Below, one piece after another: positions 34,980 to 42,108 of a stretch of DNA of 64,000 nucleotides. The DNA lies in contig JADLAX010000003.1 in assembly GCA_020848035.1 (NCBI GenBank), positions 62,001 to 126,000 on the forward strand, read 5' to 3'. The notes under the pieces were generated by a model that was given only the letters and a program-made list of their open reading frames with translations, was not told the origin of the DNA and did no database searches. The translations under genes and the position numbers were made by a program. This DNA is from Anaerolineae bacterium (GTDB lineage Bacteria > Chloroflexota > Anaerolineae > Promineifilales > Promineifilaceae). How positions within the stretch are numbered: the stretch's first letter is position 1; every line of letters starts with the position of its first letter.

Positions 34980-35513
34980 ATGTCCTTTGATATTCGTGAA
35001 ACCAGATTGCGCAACGACCATGAACGGATTCGGGCGCTGGTGAATCGCAGTGAGTTCATCCACATTTTAACTACGGAAGGTGATCCGGTTGAGAAGTATT
35101 TGATCCGCTTCACCTGTAAAGGCGTTGAAAATATCAACTCGGCCGGGACGCCCCAGCTGCGCGAAGTGCATGAGGTAACCATTTACCTCCACGCCGAGTA
35201 CCCGCTAAAGCAGCCGCAGCTCAAATGGCACACGCCTATCTTCCACCCCAACATTCACGTGACCGGGGCGGTGTGCATTGGGGCATGGTGGCCTGCCAAA
35301 ACCCTGGACGAACTGCTGCTAACGCTGGGCGAGATGATCCAGTACAAGAATTACGATCCCAAGGACCCGATGAACTCGAAGGCAGCCGCCTGGGCGCTGC
35401 GACACAAGCACATCTTCCCGATCGACCGGCGCAGTCTGAAGGGACAGTCGCTGGAAGATATGATTGTGCTGGGGCAGGAGGAATCGGATGAACTCGGCAT
35501 CAACATTCTCTAA
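34980..35513 (+). CDS. E2 ubiquitin-conjugating enzyme (UBC fold)
   Basis: A 177-residue protein matching the classical UBC fold. The sheet reads EVTIYLHAEYPLKQPQLKW, then the HPN motif His89-Pro90-Asn91, and the active-site segment TGAVCIGAWW with catalytic Cys99 eight residues after Asn91, as in eukaryotic E2s. TLDELLLTLGEMIQY and DPKDPMNSKAAAW correspond to the helix and D/N-P-x-x-D-P-x-N segments after the active site. A ~25-residue tail follows. The Cys is expected to take the Ubl thioester from the neighbouring E1-like enzyme. GAGG precedes the ATG. Its 3' end overlaps the start of the JAB gene. Confidence 0.95.
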   Translation: MSFDIRETRLRNDHERIRALVNRSEFIHILTTEGDPVEKYLIRFTCKGVENINSAGTPQLREVHEVTIYLHAEYPLKQPQLKWHTPIFHPNIHVTGAVCIGAWWPAKTLDELLLTLGEMIQYKNYDPKDPMNSKAAAWALRHKHIFPIDRRSLKGQSLEDMIVLGQEESDELGINIL

Positions 35514-36690
35514 CGGCCGTTCCACGACCAGCGACAGTGAACCCATGATTGGCCAACCCGAGATCGACAGCTTGCCGGAACGGCCGTTAACCGACCTGAC
35601 CGCCACGGCCCACCTGCACGGCCAGCAGCCAGCTGCCAACCAGGTAGTTGTCAGCCATCGTCAGCAGGCGCTGAGCCAGGTTCGGGCGCACAGCATCAGC
35701 AATTTGCGCGCGGAATTGGGCGGGGTGCTGCTGGGCCACGCCTACCGCGACGGGGACCGGCTGTTGGTGGAAGTGATCGCTGCCCTGCCCGCCCGCAACG
35801 ACGACCACGGGCCAATCCACTTTACCTTCACCGCCGATGCCTGGAGCCAGATTCACCACGACCGCGCCGAAAAATATCCCAACCTGGAGATTGTCGGCTG
35901 GTTCCATACCCATCCGGGTCTGGGTGTTTTTTACTCCAGCGATGATGTGGTGGTGCATACGGCCGCTTTCACCTTACCGTGGCATGTGGGGCTGGTCGTC
36001 GATCCGTTGGGCAACCACGCCAGCTACTTTGGCTGGCGGGATGGCGTCTTGGCCCCCATCGTGGGCTATTACGAGCAGCTAGACAGCCAGCCGACGCCGG
36101 TAGCCCCGTGGCGCGTGACCAAAACCGAGGTGTGGCACAGCCGCGAAACCGAGGAATTTTACGCTTCCTACGAAGGGCGCAGCGAGGCGGCTGGCCCGGG
36201 TAGGCTGTCTTACGGCCTAAATCTACCGAACACCGTAACCCTGGGCGTTCTTGGCTTTGTTATGGGGTTTTTTTTGCTTATTGGCTGGGTCGTGGCGCTC
36301 AACCGGCAGGTCAACCACCTGGAAAGCGTGGTGGCCAGCCTGGCGGGTGAAACGTCGCTGAACGCGGTGAGCTGTGCCGATGCCCGGCTGCGCATTGTGA
36401 CCCCTGTGACGCAAAGCCAGCTCACTGCCGGAGCCGATGTGGCTATTTTTGGCACGGCCGTTCAGCCAGAAGCCGCCCGTTACCAGATTGAGTATCGCCC
36501 GGCGGAGAGCGAACTGTGGGAGCTGGTTGGCGTACAGCGCCGCCAAACCGACCTGGGGCTGCTCACCACCTGGGACACTGGCGAACTGCCCTTGGGCTGG
36601 TATGAACTGCGGCTAACGGCCGTTGACCGCCAAAACATTCCCCTGCCCGGCATGGCCAGCTGCCAGATTGCCGTGCAGTTAATACCTTAG
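35488..36690 (+). CDS. Membrane-anchored JAB/JAMM isopeptidase with external domain
   Basis: A 400-residue zinc isopeptidase, probably removing the Ubl from targets. The JAMM motif is complete: Glu77 (ELGGVLLG), His140-x-His142 in GWFHTHPGLG, Ser150 and Asp153. A membrane helix spans about 251-271 (LGVLGFVMGFFLLIGWVVAL), followed by a short coiled region and an Ig-like domain (LRIVTPVTQSQLTAGADV...), so the JAMM domain is inside and the beta domain outside the cell. ATG at 35488 is chosen because AGGAGG lies six bases upstream, inside the end of the E2 gene, which it overlaps by 26 bases; this implies coupled translation with the E2. Confidence 0.92.
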   Translation: MNSASTFSNGRSTTSDSEPMIGQPEIDSLPERPLTDLTATAHLHGQQPAANQVVVSHRQQALSQVRAHSISNLRAELGGVLLGHAYRDGDRLLVEVIAALPARNDDHGPIHFTFTADAWSQIHHDRAEKYPNLEIVGWFHTHPGLGVFYSSDDVVVHTAAFTLPWHVGLVVDPLGNHASYFGWRDGVLAPIVGYYEQLDSQPTPVAPWRVTKTEVWHSRETEEFYASYEGRSEAAGPGRLSYGLNLPNTVTLGVLGFVMGFFLLIGWVVALNRQVNHLESVVASLAGETSLNAVSCADARLRIVTPVTQSQLTAGADVAIFGTAVQPEAARYQIEYRPAESELWELVGVQRRQTDLGLLTTWDTGELPLGWYELRLTAVDRQNIPLPGMASCQIAVQLIP

Positions 36691-36761
36691 CGGCGGGTTG
36701 TTAGCGGCTCGAACAGGCCTCCTAGCAACTTGCCACCAGCCACTATTGACTGGATCTATTT

Positions 36762-37925
36762 ATGACTGAATCAACAACGACCCATTACGTGGCGATTATT
36801 CAAATTACGCTGCCGGGGCAGGCAACGGCCGTTTCCGCCAACATTCGCCTGACCCCGACCGAACTGGTGCCCGTGGCAGGCAGCTACAAAACGCTGCACG
36901 AATGCACCCTGGCCGAGCTGCAAACCTTTGCCGACCAGATGGAAGCCGATATCTGGCAGACCTACGGCGAAATTAAGCTGGCGGACCTGGCCAAAGACGG
37001 CACGGTCAAAATGGCAATGGACGTGGTAGACGCCGCAGGCGAACCGGTTGCGCCTTCGCGGGAGTGGTTGGCCAAGATGGTCGTAGAGACGGCCGCTGCT
37101 GCCACCACCGAAGAAGCGGCCGACGAAACTGCTGCCGAGCCAGAAACGGCCGTCCCTGCCCAAATCGACGCGACGCCCGAGGAACCAGCAGCTGAACCGG
37201 CTGAAAAGGAAGCGGAAACGGTTGTCGAAACGGCCGCTGCGCCAGAGCCGGAATCCACGCCAGAACCCGTCGCCGCCAAATCTGTGCCCGCCAACGACGT
37301 GGACCAAATTGTCGTGTCGGAGCCGGAGCCGGTGCATGAGGAGCGGGAAGCGCAGCCAGACGCCACCAGCGGCACGATCATTGCTCCCAGCCGGGCGCGG
37401 GTGCGCATCGCCGGGCGGCATCTGCCCATCGGCGATCCGACGCCGGCGGCGGTGGACATTACCATTGAAGAGCCAGCTTTGCGCGCTTCTCAGGCCCATG
37501 CGCTGAGCAGTTTAAATCGTGAGGTGGCCGGGGTGCTGGTTGGCCCCAGACCAGAGAAGCAGCCAGACGGCCGTTACCGCGTACACATCCTGGACACCAT
37601 CATCGCCAAGTACACGGTGATGCACGGGGCGAGTGTGACCTACACGCCCGAAAGCTGGCGCTACATGACCGATAAGCTGCGCGAACGGTACCCGGATGAA
37701 ACGGCCGTTATCGTTGGCTGGTACCACACCCATCCCGGCTTTGGCATCTTTTTGTCGGGAATGGATTTGTTTATTCACCAGAACTTCTTCACGCAAATCT
37801 GGCATGTCGCTTTTGTGCTGGACCCACGTGCCCAAACCAGCGGCTTTTTCAGCTGGGATCGGCAGAAAACGCAGGTCTCGCGGCACAATTTTCAGTGGCC
37901 AGACTGGGCCGCCGGGAGTTGGTGA
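36762..37925 (+). CDS. Second JAB/JAMM isopeptidase, soluble, with long linker
   Basis: A 387-residue protein. Residues 1-108 form a small alpha/beta domain (ATAVSANIRLTPTELVPV, LAELQTFADQMEADIWQ). Residues 109-205 are an Ala/Glu/Pro/Val-rich disordered linker. The JAB domain covers about 225-385 with all ligands: Glu254 (EVAGVLVG), His322-x-His324 (YHTHPGFG), Ser332 and Asp335. No membrane helix, unlike the JAB encoded just upstream; the two JAB domains are clearly paralogous. No good SD is visible. Because the Ubl already ends in Gly, both JABs are more likely deconjugases than maturation proteases. Confidence 0.9.
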   Translation: MTESTTTHYVAIIQITLPGQATAVSANIRLTPTELVPVAGSYKTLHECTLAELQTFADQMEADIWQTYGEIKLADLAKDGTVKMAMDVVDAAGEPVAPSREWLAKMVVETAAAATTEEAADETAAEPETAVPAQIDATPEEPAAEPAEKEAETVVETAAAPEPESTPEPVAAKSVPANDVDQIVVSEPEPVHEEREAQPDATSGTIIAPSRARVRIAGRHLPIGDPTPAAVDITIEEPALRASQAHALSSLNREVAGVLVGPRPEKQPDGRYRVHILDTIIAKYTVMHGASVTYTPESWRYMTDKLRERYPDETAVIVGWYHTHPGFGIFLSGMDLFIHQNFFTQIWHVAFVLDPRAQTSGFFSWDRQKTQVSRHNFQWPDWAAGSW

Positions 37926-37930
37926 TTTTT

Positions 37931-38013
37931 GGAGACCGGAGATTAGAGATTGGAGATTGGAGATTGGTGTATAATTAGCCAAGAAATCTCTAATCTCTAA
38001 TTCTCCAATCTCT
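37931..38013. repeat. Intergenic inverted repeat of the GGAGATT family
   Basis: GGAGATT/AGAGATT words (37931-37966) are mirrored by AATCTCT/AATCTC words (37984-38013). The RING gene starts eight bases after the right arm. Confidence 0.85.
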
Positions 38014-38020
38014 TAAGAAA

Positions 38021-38446
38021 ATGGACGAACAGGAAATGCCCTCCCTCACCATCACAAATAGCGACATCCAGGCCGCCAATCAGCTGAGCCTGCACTGCCC
38101 CATTTGCGCCAATCCAGTAGAAAAGTTTGTGGACGAGCGCGAACTGCTGCCGGTGGTGTGCGCCAAGTGCGGCACGCTGTACCACAAGGTGTGCTGGGAA
38201 CAGGGCGGCGGCAAATGTGCGGTGCTGGGCTGCGGCCACGACAAATTTAAGGTGTACGGCACACCGGCCAGCCCAGTGCTGAGCATCAAATACACCGATC
38301 TGCCACGGCCGTCGGCAAACGGCCGTTCCAGCCAGCAAACCAAGCGCCTCAAAGAAGAACAGCGCCGCGAGATCGAGCAACTGCGACGGCCGTCGCTGCT
38401 GCAGCGCCTCTTTAAGTGGCTGCTAGACCAGATCAAAATTGGCTAA
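38021..38446 (+). CDS. Prokaryotic RING-type zinc-finger protein, candidate E3
   Basis: A 141-residue protein. Zinc ligands are Cys26-x2-Cys29, Cys47-x2-Cys50, His55-x2-Cys58 and Cys66-x4-Cys71, the cross-brace pattern of prokaryotic RING fingers (CPIC, CAKCGTLYHKVCW). The N-terminal strand PSLTITNSDIQAANQ is shared with the operon protein at 31927. The tail (residues 95-141) is a basic amphipathic helix ending LLQRLFKWLLDQIKIG that may touch the membrane. No enzyme motif, so it would act as a RING E3-type adaptor between the E2 and substrate. No SD is seen; the start lies just after a repeat hairpin. Confidence 0.88.
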   Translation: MDEQEMPSLTITNSDIQAANQLSLHCPICANPVEKFVDERELLPVVCAKCGTLYHKVCWEQGGGKCAVLGCGHDKFKVYGTPASPVLSIKYTDLPRPSANGRSSQQTKRLKEEQRREIEQLRRPSLLQRLFKWLLDQIKIG

Positions 38447-38455
38447 ATAGAAATA

Positions 38456-38514
38456 GGAGATTGGAGATTGGAGATTTAATCTCCAATCTCTAATCTCTAA
38501 TCTCTAATCCCCAC
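38456..38514. repeat. Intergenic inverted repeat of the GGAGATT family
   Basis: GGAGATT words (38456-38476) are mirrored by a longer run of AATCTCC/TAATCTC words (38478-38510). It separates the two RING genes. Confidence 0.85.
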
Positions 38515-38521
38515 TCCCCCC

Positions 38522-39004
38522 ATGCTTCCCCCCCTCATCATCACCAAGCAGTCCCCATTTTTGGGCGAGGAATGCGCTCTTTGCAAAAATCCGCTGGCAC
38601 CGGGGGATGAGATAGTCATTTGCCCGGAAGACAGCACGCGCCACCACGCCCACTGCTGGCGAGCCAACGGCAACAAATGCGCCGCCTACGGCTGCCGGGG
38701 GCGGGGCGAAATTGCCGTGCCCGAATCCACCCCGCCCGAGCCAGCCCCGGCGCAGCCGCCACCAATTCCTGACCGCCAGCCACCAACCACGAGTGCAAAC
38801 GGCCGTATCCAACATACCGCCAACCGTTTTGGCTGCGGGCAGGGCTGCCTGCTGATAGCCATTGCCATCGCCATCATCTTCTTTTCGATTGGCTGCTTTG
38901 GCCTGTGGGCCATTGCCGATTACATCATGCTGGAAGTGCTGGGCTGGCAGTACCGCGTGCCGGAAGCCGGCATCATTCTGCCCCAACTTTTGCTGTTGAT
39001 TTAG
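38522..39004 (+). CDS. Membrane-anchored RING-like protein, second candidate E3
   Basis: A 160-residue protein. The N-terminal finger has Cys18-x2-Cys21, Cys34, His42-x2-Cys45 and Cys53-x4-Cys58, the same spacing as the previous protein (HAHCW versus HKVCW), but the fourth ligand position is Asp37 (CPED), so a neighbouring His may substitute. Its start PPLIITKQS repeats the P-L-x-I-T lead of the other operon proteins. A Pro-rich linker (67-95) precedes a hydrophobic helix at about 109-133 (CLLIAIAIAIIFFSIGCFG). The finger is predicted cytoplasmic, placing E3 activity at the membrane beside the JAB-TM protein. Last gene of the operon. Confidence 0.82.
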   Translation: MLPPLIITKQSPFLGEECALCKNPLAPGDEIVICPEDSTRHHAHCWRANGNKCAAYGCRGRGEIAVPESTPPEPAPAQPPPIPDRQPPTTSANGRIQHTANRFGCGQGCLLIAIAIAIIFFSIGCFGLWAIADYIMLEVLGWQYRVPEAGIILPQLLLLI

Positions 39005-39068
39005 AAGAAGAGGAACACAGAGGGGCACGGAGAAGGTGCGGAGTTACACAGAGAAAACCCACTCCGGC

Positions 39069-40478
39069 CTATTCCCGGGCAACTTTGTACGCGGCCAATG
39101 TCCGATCGCGCGCTTCATGGTGGTCGATGATGGGTTTGGGGTAGTCGCGGCCAATCTGGCAGTGGGCTGATTTTTGGACCAGGGGCGGCATGCGCCACGG
39201 TTCATAGATGTAATCGTGGGGAACCTCGGCCAGTTCGGGCAGCCAGCGGCGGATGAAGGTGCCATCGGGGTCAAACTTTTGTGCTTGTGCAGTGGGGTTG
39301 AAGATGCGGAAGTACGGCGCGGCGTCGGTGCCTGTGCCTGCCGTCCACTGCCAGCCGCCATTATTGGCCGCCGGATCGCCATCCACCAGCTGCTGCATAA
39401 AATATCGCTCGCCCCACTGCCAGTTGATGAGCAAATCTTTCACCAGGAAAGAGGCGACGATCATGCGGGCGCGGTTGTGCATCCAGCCAGTGCGGTTCAG
39501 CTGGCGCATAGCGGCATCAACGATGGGATAGCCGGTACGGCCGTTACACCACGCCACAAACTCCTCTTCCCGATTGCGCCACTTTATCTGGTCATATGCC
39601 GGACGAAAGCTGCCACGCAGCACGTGGGGAAAATGGGCCAAAATATGCACATAAAACTCGCGCCAGATGAGTTCACTCAACCAGGTTTCCGCTCCCTTGC
39701 GGGCGGCCTCCGTCTGGGCCAGGTGCATGGCGCTTACGGCCGTTACCACCATCTGCCGCGCCGAAATCATGCCAAAGCGCAGGTAAGGCGACAGCTGTGA
39801 AGTGCCGTCTACCGCCACCAAATCCCGCGCCTGGGCATATTGGCCAATGGCATCGGCCGCAAAGGCGCGCAAGCGGCGCTGGGCTTCAGCCTCGCCGGGT
39901 GGGAAGGGCACTTCTGGGGACAATTCCGGCGCGTCGGGGATGGCCTCAGACCTGAGGTTTACAGGAGTAGTCATCTTTTGTGGGACGGGCAAGAGGTCGG
40001 CGGTACGCGGCAACGGCCGTTGCTGCCAGCCATTTTTCTTAAACGGGGTAAACACGGTGTAAGGAGCGCCATCCGGCTTGAGCACCGTGCCGGGCGGGTG
40101 CACCACCACGCCCGGGGTGAGCGTTAGCGGCAGCGTCTGGCCAATCTGCCCGTCCCGACGGCGGGCGTAGCCGGTGAAATCTTCTTCGGCAAAGATGGCT
40201 TCAGCGCCACTTTCAGCCAGCACCGCCGCGAGCACGGTTTGGGGACGGCCGTAACGCACCACCAACCGGCTGCCGCGCTGGCGCAGGTCGGCGTCTAGCT
40301 GGCGCAAACCGGCCCACAAAAAGGCGCGGCGCATGTCACCCACAAAAGGCGAACTTTCGAAATGGGGATCGACAATAAAAAGAGGAATTACCTGGGGGGC
40401 GGCGTGCTGCGCAGCCGCAAGCGCCTGGTTATCGGTTAAGCGCAAATCCCGACGAATCCACCAAACGGCCGTTTCCAC
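39069..40478 (-). CDS. phrB: Class I deoxyribodipyrimidine photolyase
   Basis: Light-driven repair of cyclobutane pyrimidine dimers using FADH-. The 469-residue protein starts with the photolyase domain VWWIRRDLRLTDNQAL. The FAD domain has SELIWREFYVHIL, GYPIVDAAMRQLN, TGWMHNRARMIVASFLVKD, NWQWGERYFM and NNGGWQW, with the Trp residues of the electron chain; DPAANNGGW is typical of CPD class I enzymes. The GTG start at 40478 is preceded by AAGGTG; the stop of the CarH-like gene lies within the SD region, so translation is coupled. Co-transcription with a light-sensing repressor fits light-induced repair. Confidence 0.96.
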   Translation of the reverse strand: METAVWWIRRDLRLTDNQALAAAQHAAPQVIPLFIVDPHFESSPFVGDMRRAFLWAGLRQLDADLRQRGSRLVVRYGRPQTVLAAVLAESGAEAIFAEEDFTGYARRRDGQIGQTLPLTLTPGVVVHPPGTVLKPDGAPYTVFTPFKKNGWQQRPLPRTADLLPVPQKMTTPVNLRSEAIPDAPELSPEVPFPPGEAEAQRRLRAFAADAIGQYAQARDLVAVDGTSQLSPYLRFGMISARQMVVTAVSAMHLAQTEAARKGAETWLSELIWREFYVHILAHFPHVLRGSFRPAYDQIKWRNREEEFVAWCNGRTGYPIVDAAMRQLNRTGWMHNRARMIVASFLVKDLLINWQWGERYFMQQLVDGDPAANNGGWQWTAGTGTDAAPYFRIFNPTAQAQKFDPDGTFIRRWLPELAEVPHDYIYEPWRMPPLVQKSAHCQIGRDYPKPIIDHHEARDRTLAAYKVARE

Positions 40479-40486
40479 AGCGCACC

Positions 40487-41827
40487 TTAGGCAGTTTCGG
40501 CCAGTACCGGATTTTTTGCCACCTCAGACAGCCAATCCACCACCAGCTCAGCCGGACCATGCAGATGTTCTTGAGCGGCCGTATGGTACGCCAGCAAATA
40601 TTGGCGCATAACTTCCACCGGCATGCTGTAATTCAGCAGCAGCTTTTCGGCCCAGGCAATTTCGGCGCTCAAAAACTCGATGTCGCCAAAGGTGAGTGCG
40701 GCATAAATGTCACGCGAGAGGTGCAAATTGGCGTTGGTGTAATGTTCGTAAGACATGCCATCGGCGCGGAGCAGGCTCCAGGCGTGGCCTTCAATAAAGG
40801 ACTGTTGGTCACGGAAAATTTCCAGCGCCTTCAAATAAAAATCGGGGACACGCTTGATGGTGGGCGGGGCCATGCCAAATGAAAGCAGGCGATCCACCGT
40901 TTGGGTAGCTTCCTCCATCGATTCGCCCAAGAAGTAGCCGGGGATACGCTGACGCAGGCGGGGCACCGTGTTAAAAATACGGCCGCCGAAAGCCAGCATC
41001 ACGTTCTTTTCTGCGGCCACATTTTTGGCCACCTCAAACAGCTTGGCGGCGGTGTACAGCTGCTGGGCGGTTAAAATGATCAGGTTGGGTTTAACCGATT
41101 CCACCGTGGAGACAAAACGACCCAGGGGCACGTTGGCCCCCAGGTAAACAAGATCCCAGCCGCGATAGCGCAGCATGATGGTGAGAGTGAGCGGGGCAAA
41201 GGTGTGGTCCTCGTGCGGCGGGCAGCCAATGAGCACCCGGCCGGAGCGTGTGGGCGCGGGTGAGGCGGCCAGGAGCGTGTTCAGGCGGCGCATGGCCAGG
41301 GCTGAAGCAAAATGCTCCTGCTGCACCGTGACTTTATCCTGGAACCACATATCGCCAATTTCAGAGAGGGCACGCTGGAGCAGCCGGGTGAGCACAGTTT
41401 CGGGCTGGTAGAGGGCAAACGCCTGGGTCAAAATGCGCTCCGCCGAGGCTTCATCAAAGCGCAGGCAGGCGTTTATCCAGGCGGAACGGATATCGTCAAC
41501 TTGGGTGGTGCTGAAAACGGCCGTATCTACCACCGGCAGCGTCATTTCCTGGTACTCTGGCACAAACAAGGGGGATTCACCCTCGGCTTCCAGGCTTTGC
41601 CACAGCTTCACCGCGCGACTGATGCTGAGTCCTTCGTCTTGCCGGGCCATCAACCACTTGATAATGGCTATATCTTTTTCGGAATACAGCCGGTGACCGC
41701 CGCCAGTGCGGTTTGGGCTGGGCAGCCCATAACGACGCTCCCAGGCGCGCAGTGTGTCTGGCTTGATGCCCGTCTCGTTAACAACTACTTTCAGGTTATA
41801 GGTTGGGGATTCACTAAGTGAAGCCAT
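40487..41827 (-). CDS. CarH-like MerR regulator with B12-binding photosensor
   Basis: A 446-residue regulator. Residues 8-75 are the MerR helix-turn-helix (GIKPDTLRAWERRYGLPSPNR, TGGGHRLYSEKDIAIIKWL). Residues 110-195 are the four-helix cobalamin cap with Trp161-x9-Glu171-His172, the W-x9-EH signature of CarH-type photoreceptors that use adenosylcobalamin to sense light. The Rossmann B12 domain has Glu206-x-His208 (HEDHTFAP; His208 the likely cobalt ligand) and Gly281-Gly282. About 125 extra C-terminal residues are helical and not part of known short CarH proteins. ATG at 41827 has weak AAGGTAGAG. It is first in an operon with photolyase and should repress it in the dark. Confidence 0.92.
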   Translation of the reverse strand: MASLSESPTYNLKVVVNETGIKPDTLRAWERRYGLPSPNRTGGGHRLYSEKDIAIIKWLMARQDEGLSISRAVKLWQSLEAEGESPLFVPEYQEMTLPVVDTAVFSTTQVDDIRSAWINACLRFDEASAERILTQAFALYQPETVLTRLLQRALSEIGDMWFQDKVTVQQEHFASALAMRRLNTLLAASPAPTRSGRVLIGCPPHEDHTFAPLTLTIMLRYRGWDLVYLGANVPLGRFVSTVESVKPNLIILTAQQLYTAAKLFEVAKNVAAEKNVMLAFGGRIFNTVPRLRQRIPGYFLGESMEEATQTVDRLLSFGMAPPTIKRVPDFYLKALEIFRDQQSFIEGHAWSLLRADGMSYEHYTNANLHLSRDIYAALTFGDIEFLSAEIAWAEKLLLNYSMPVEVMRQYLLAYHTAAQEHLHGPAELVVDWLSEVAKNPVLAETA

Positions 41828-41957
41828 GTGTTTTTGCTCTACCTTGAAGATTTTCCGGATGTTGTTGTGTCTGTCTTTGTAATTGGTAAACAAGCAAAGC
41901 CCGCACCAATCGATCTTCTCGCGTGCCGGGCTGGTCAGGTGCCTGATTACAAGGCCA

Positions 41958-41986
41958 AGTATAAGAAAAAAGTTAGTTTTTGTCAA
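41958..41986 (-). promoter_or_regulatory. Consensus promoter of the carH-like/photolyase operon
   Basis: On the minus strand TTGACA (41981-41986) and TATACT (41958-41963) are exactly 17 bases apart. The -35 box is part of a CAAAA regulatory box. Confidence 0.85.
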
Positions 41987-42038
41987 TGTTTTGCACAAAA
42001 ATCGACGTACAGGAGAGGTTTTGTTCAGATTTTGACAA
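41976..42038 (-). promoter_or_regulatory. 11-bp-spaced CAAAA boxes, candidate CarH operator
   Basis: Read on the plus strand, TTTTGTCA (41978), TTTTGCACA (41989), TTTTGTTCA (42019) and TTTTGACA (42030) form two pairs, each spaced exactly 11 bases. The first overlaps the -35 of the carH-like promoter. CarH proteins are known to bind successive 11-bp direct repeats across the -35, so this is a good autoregulatory operator candidate. Confidence 0.65.
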
Positions 42039-42108
42039 CACATGAGGCTGTTTTGAAACAACGGCCGTTTTTCGTTAAACTTCCCACACATTCCCATAAA
42101 AGGACGGT

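Noticed and set aside
29159..39004. Assignment of the operon as a BIL (antiphage) system
   Set aside because: BIL has four genes with a different architecture; RING proteins, two JABs and a dynamin-like GTPase do not fit, and no other defence gene is adjacent.
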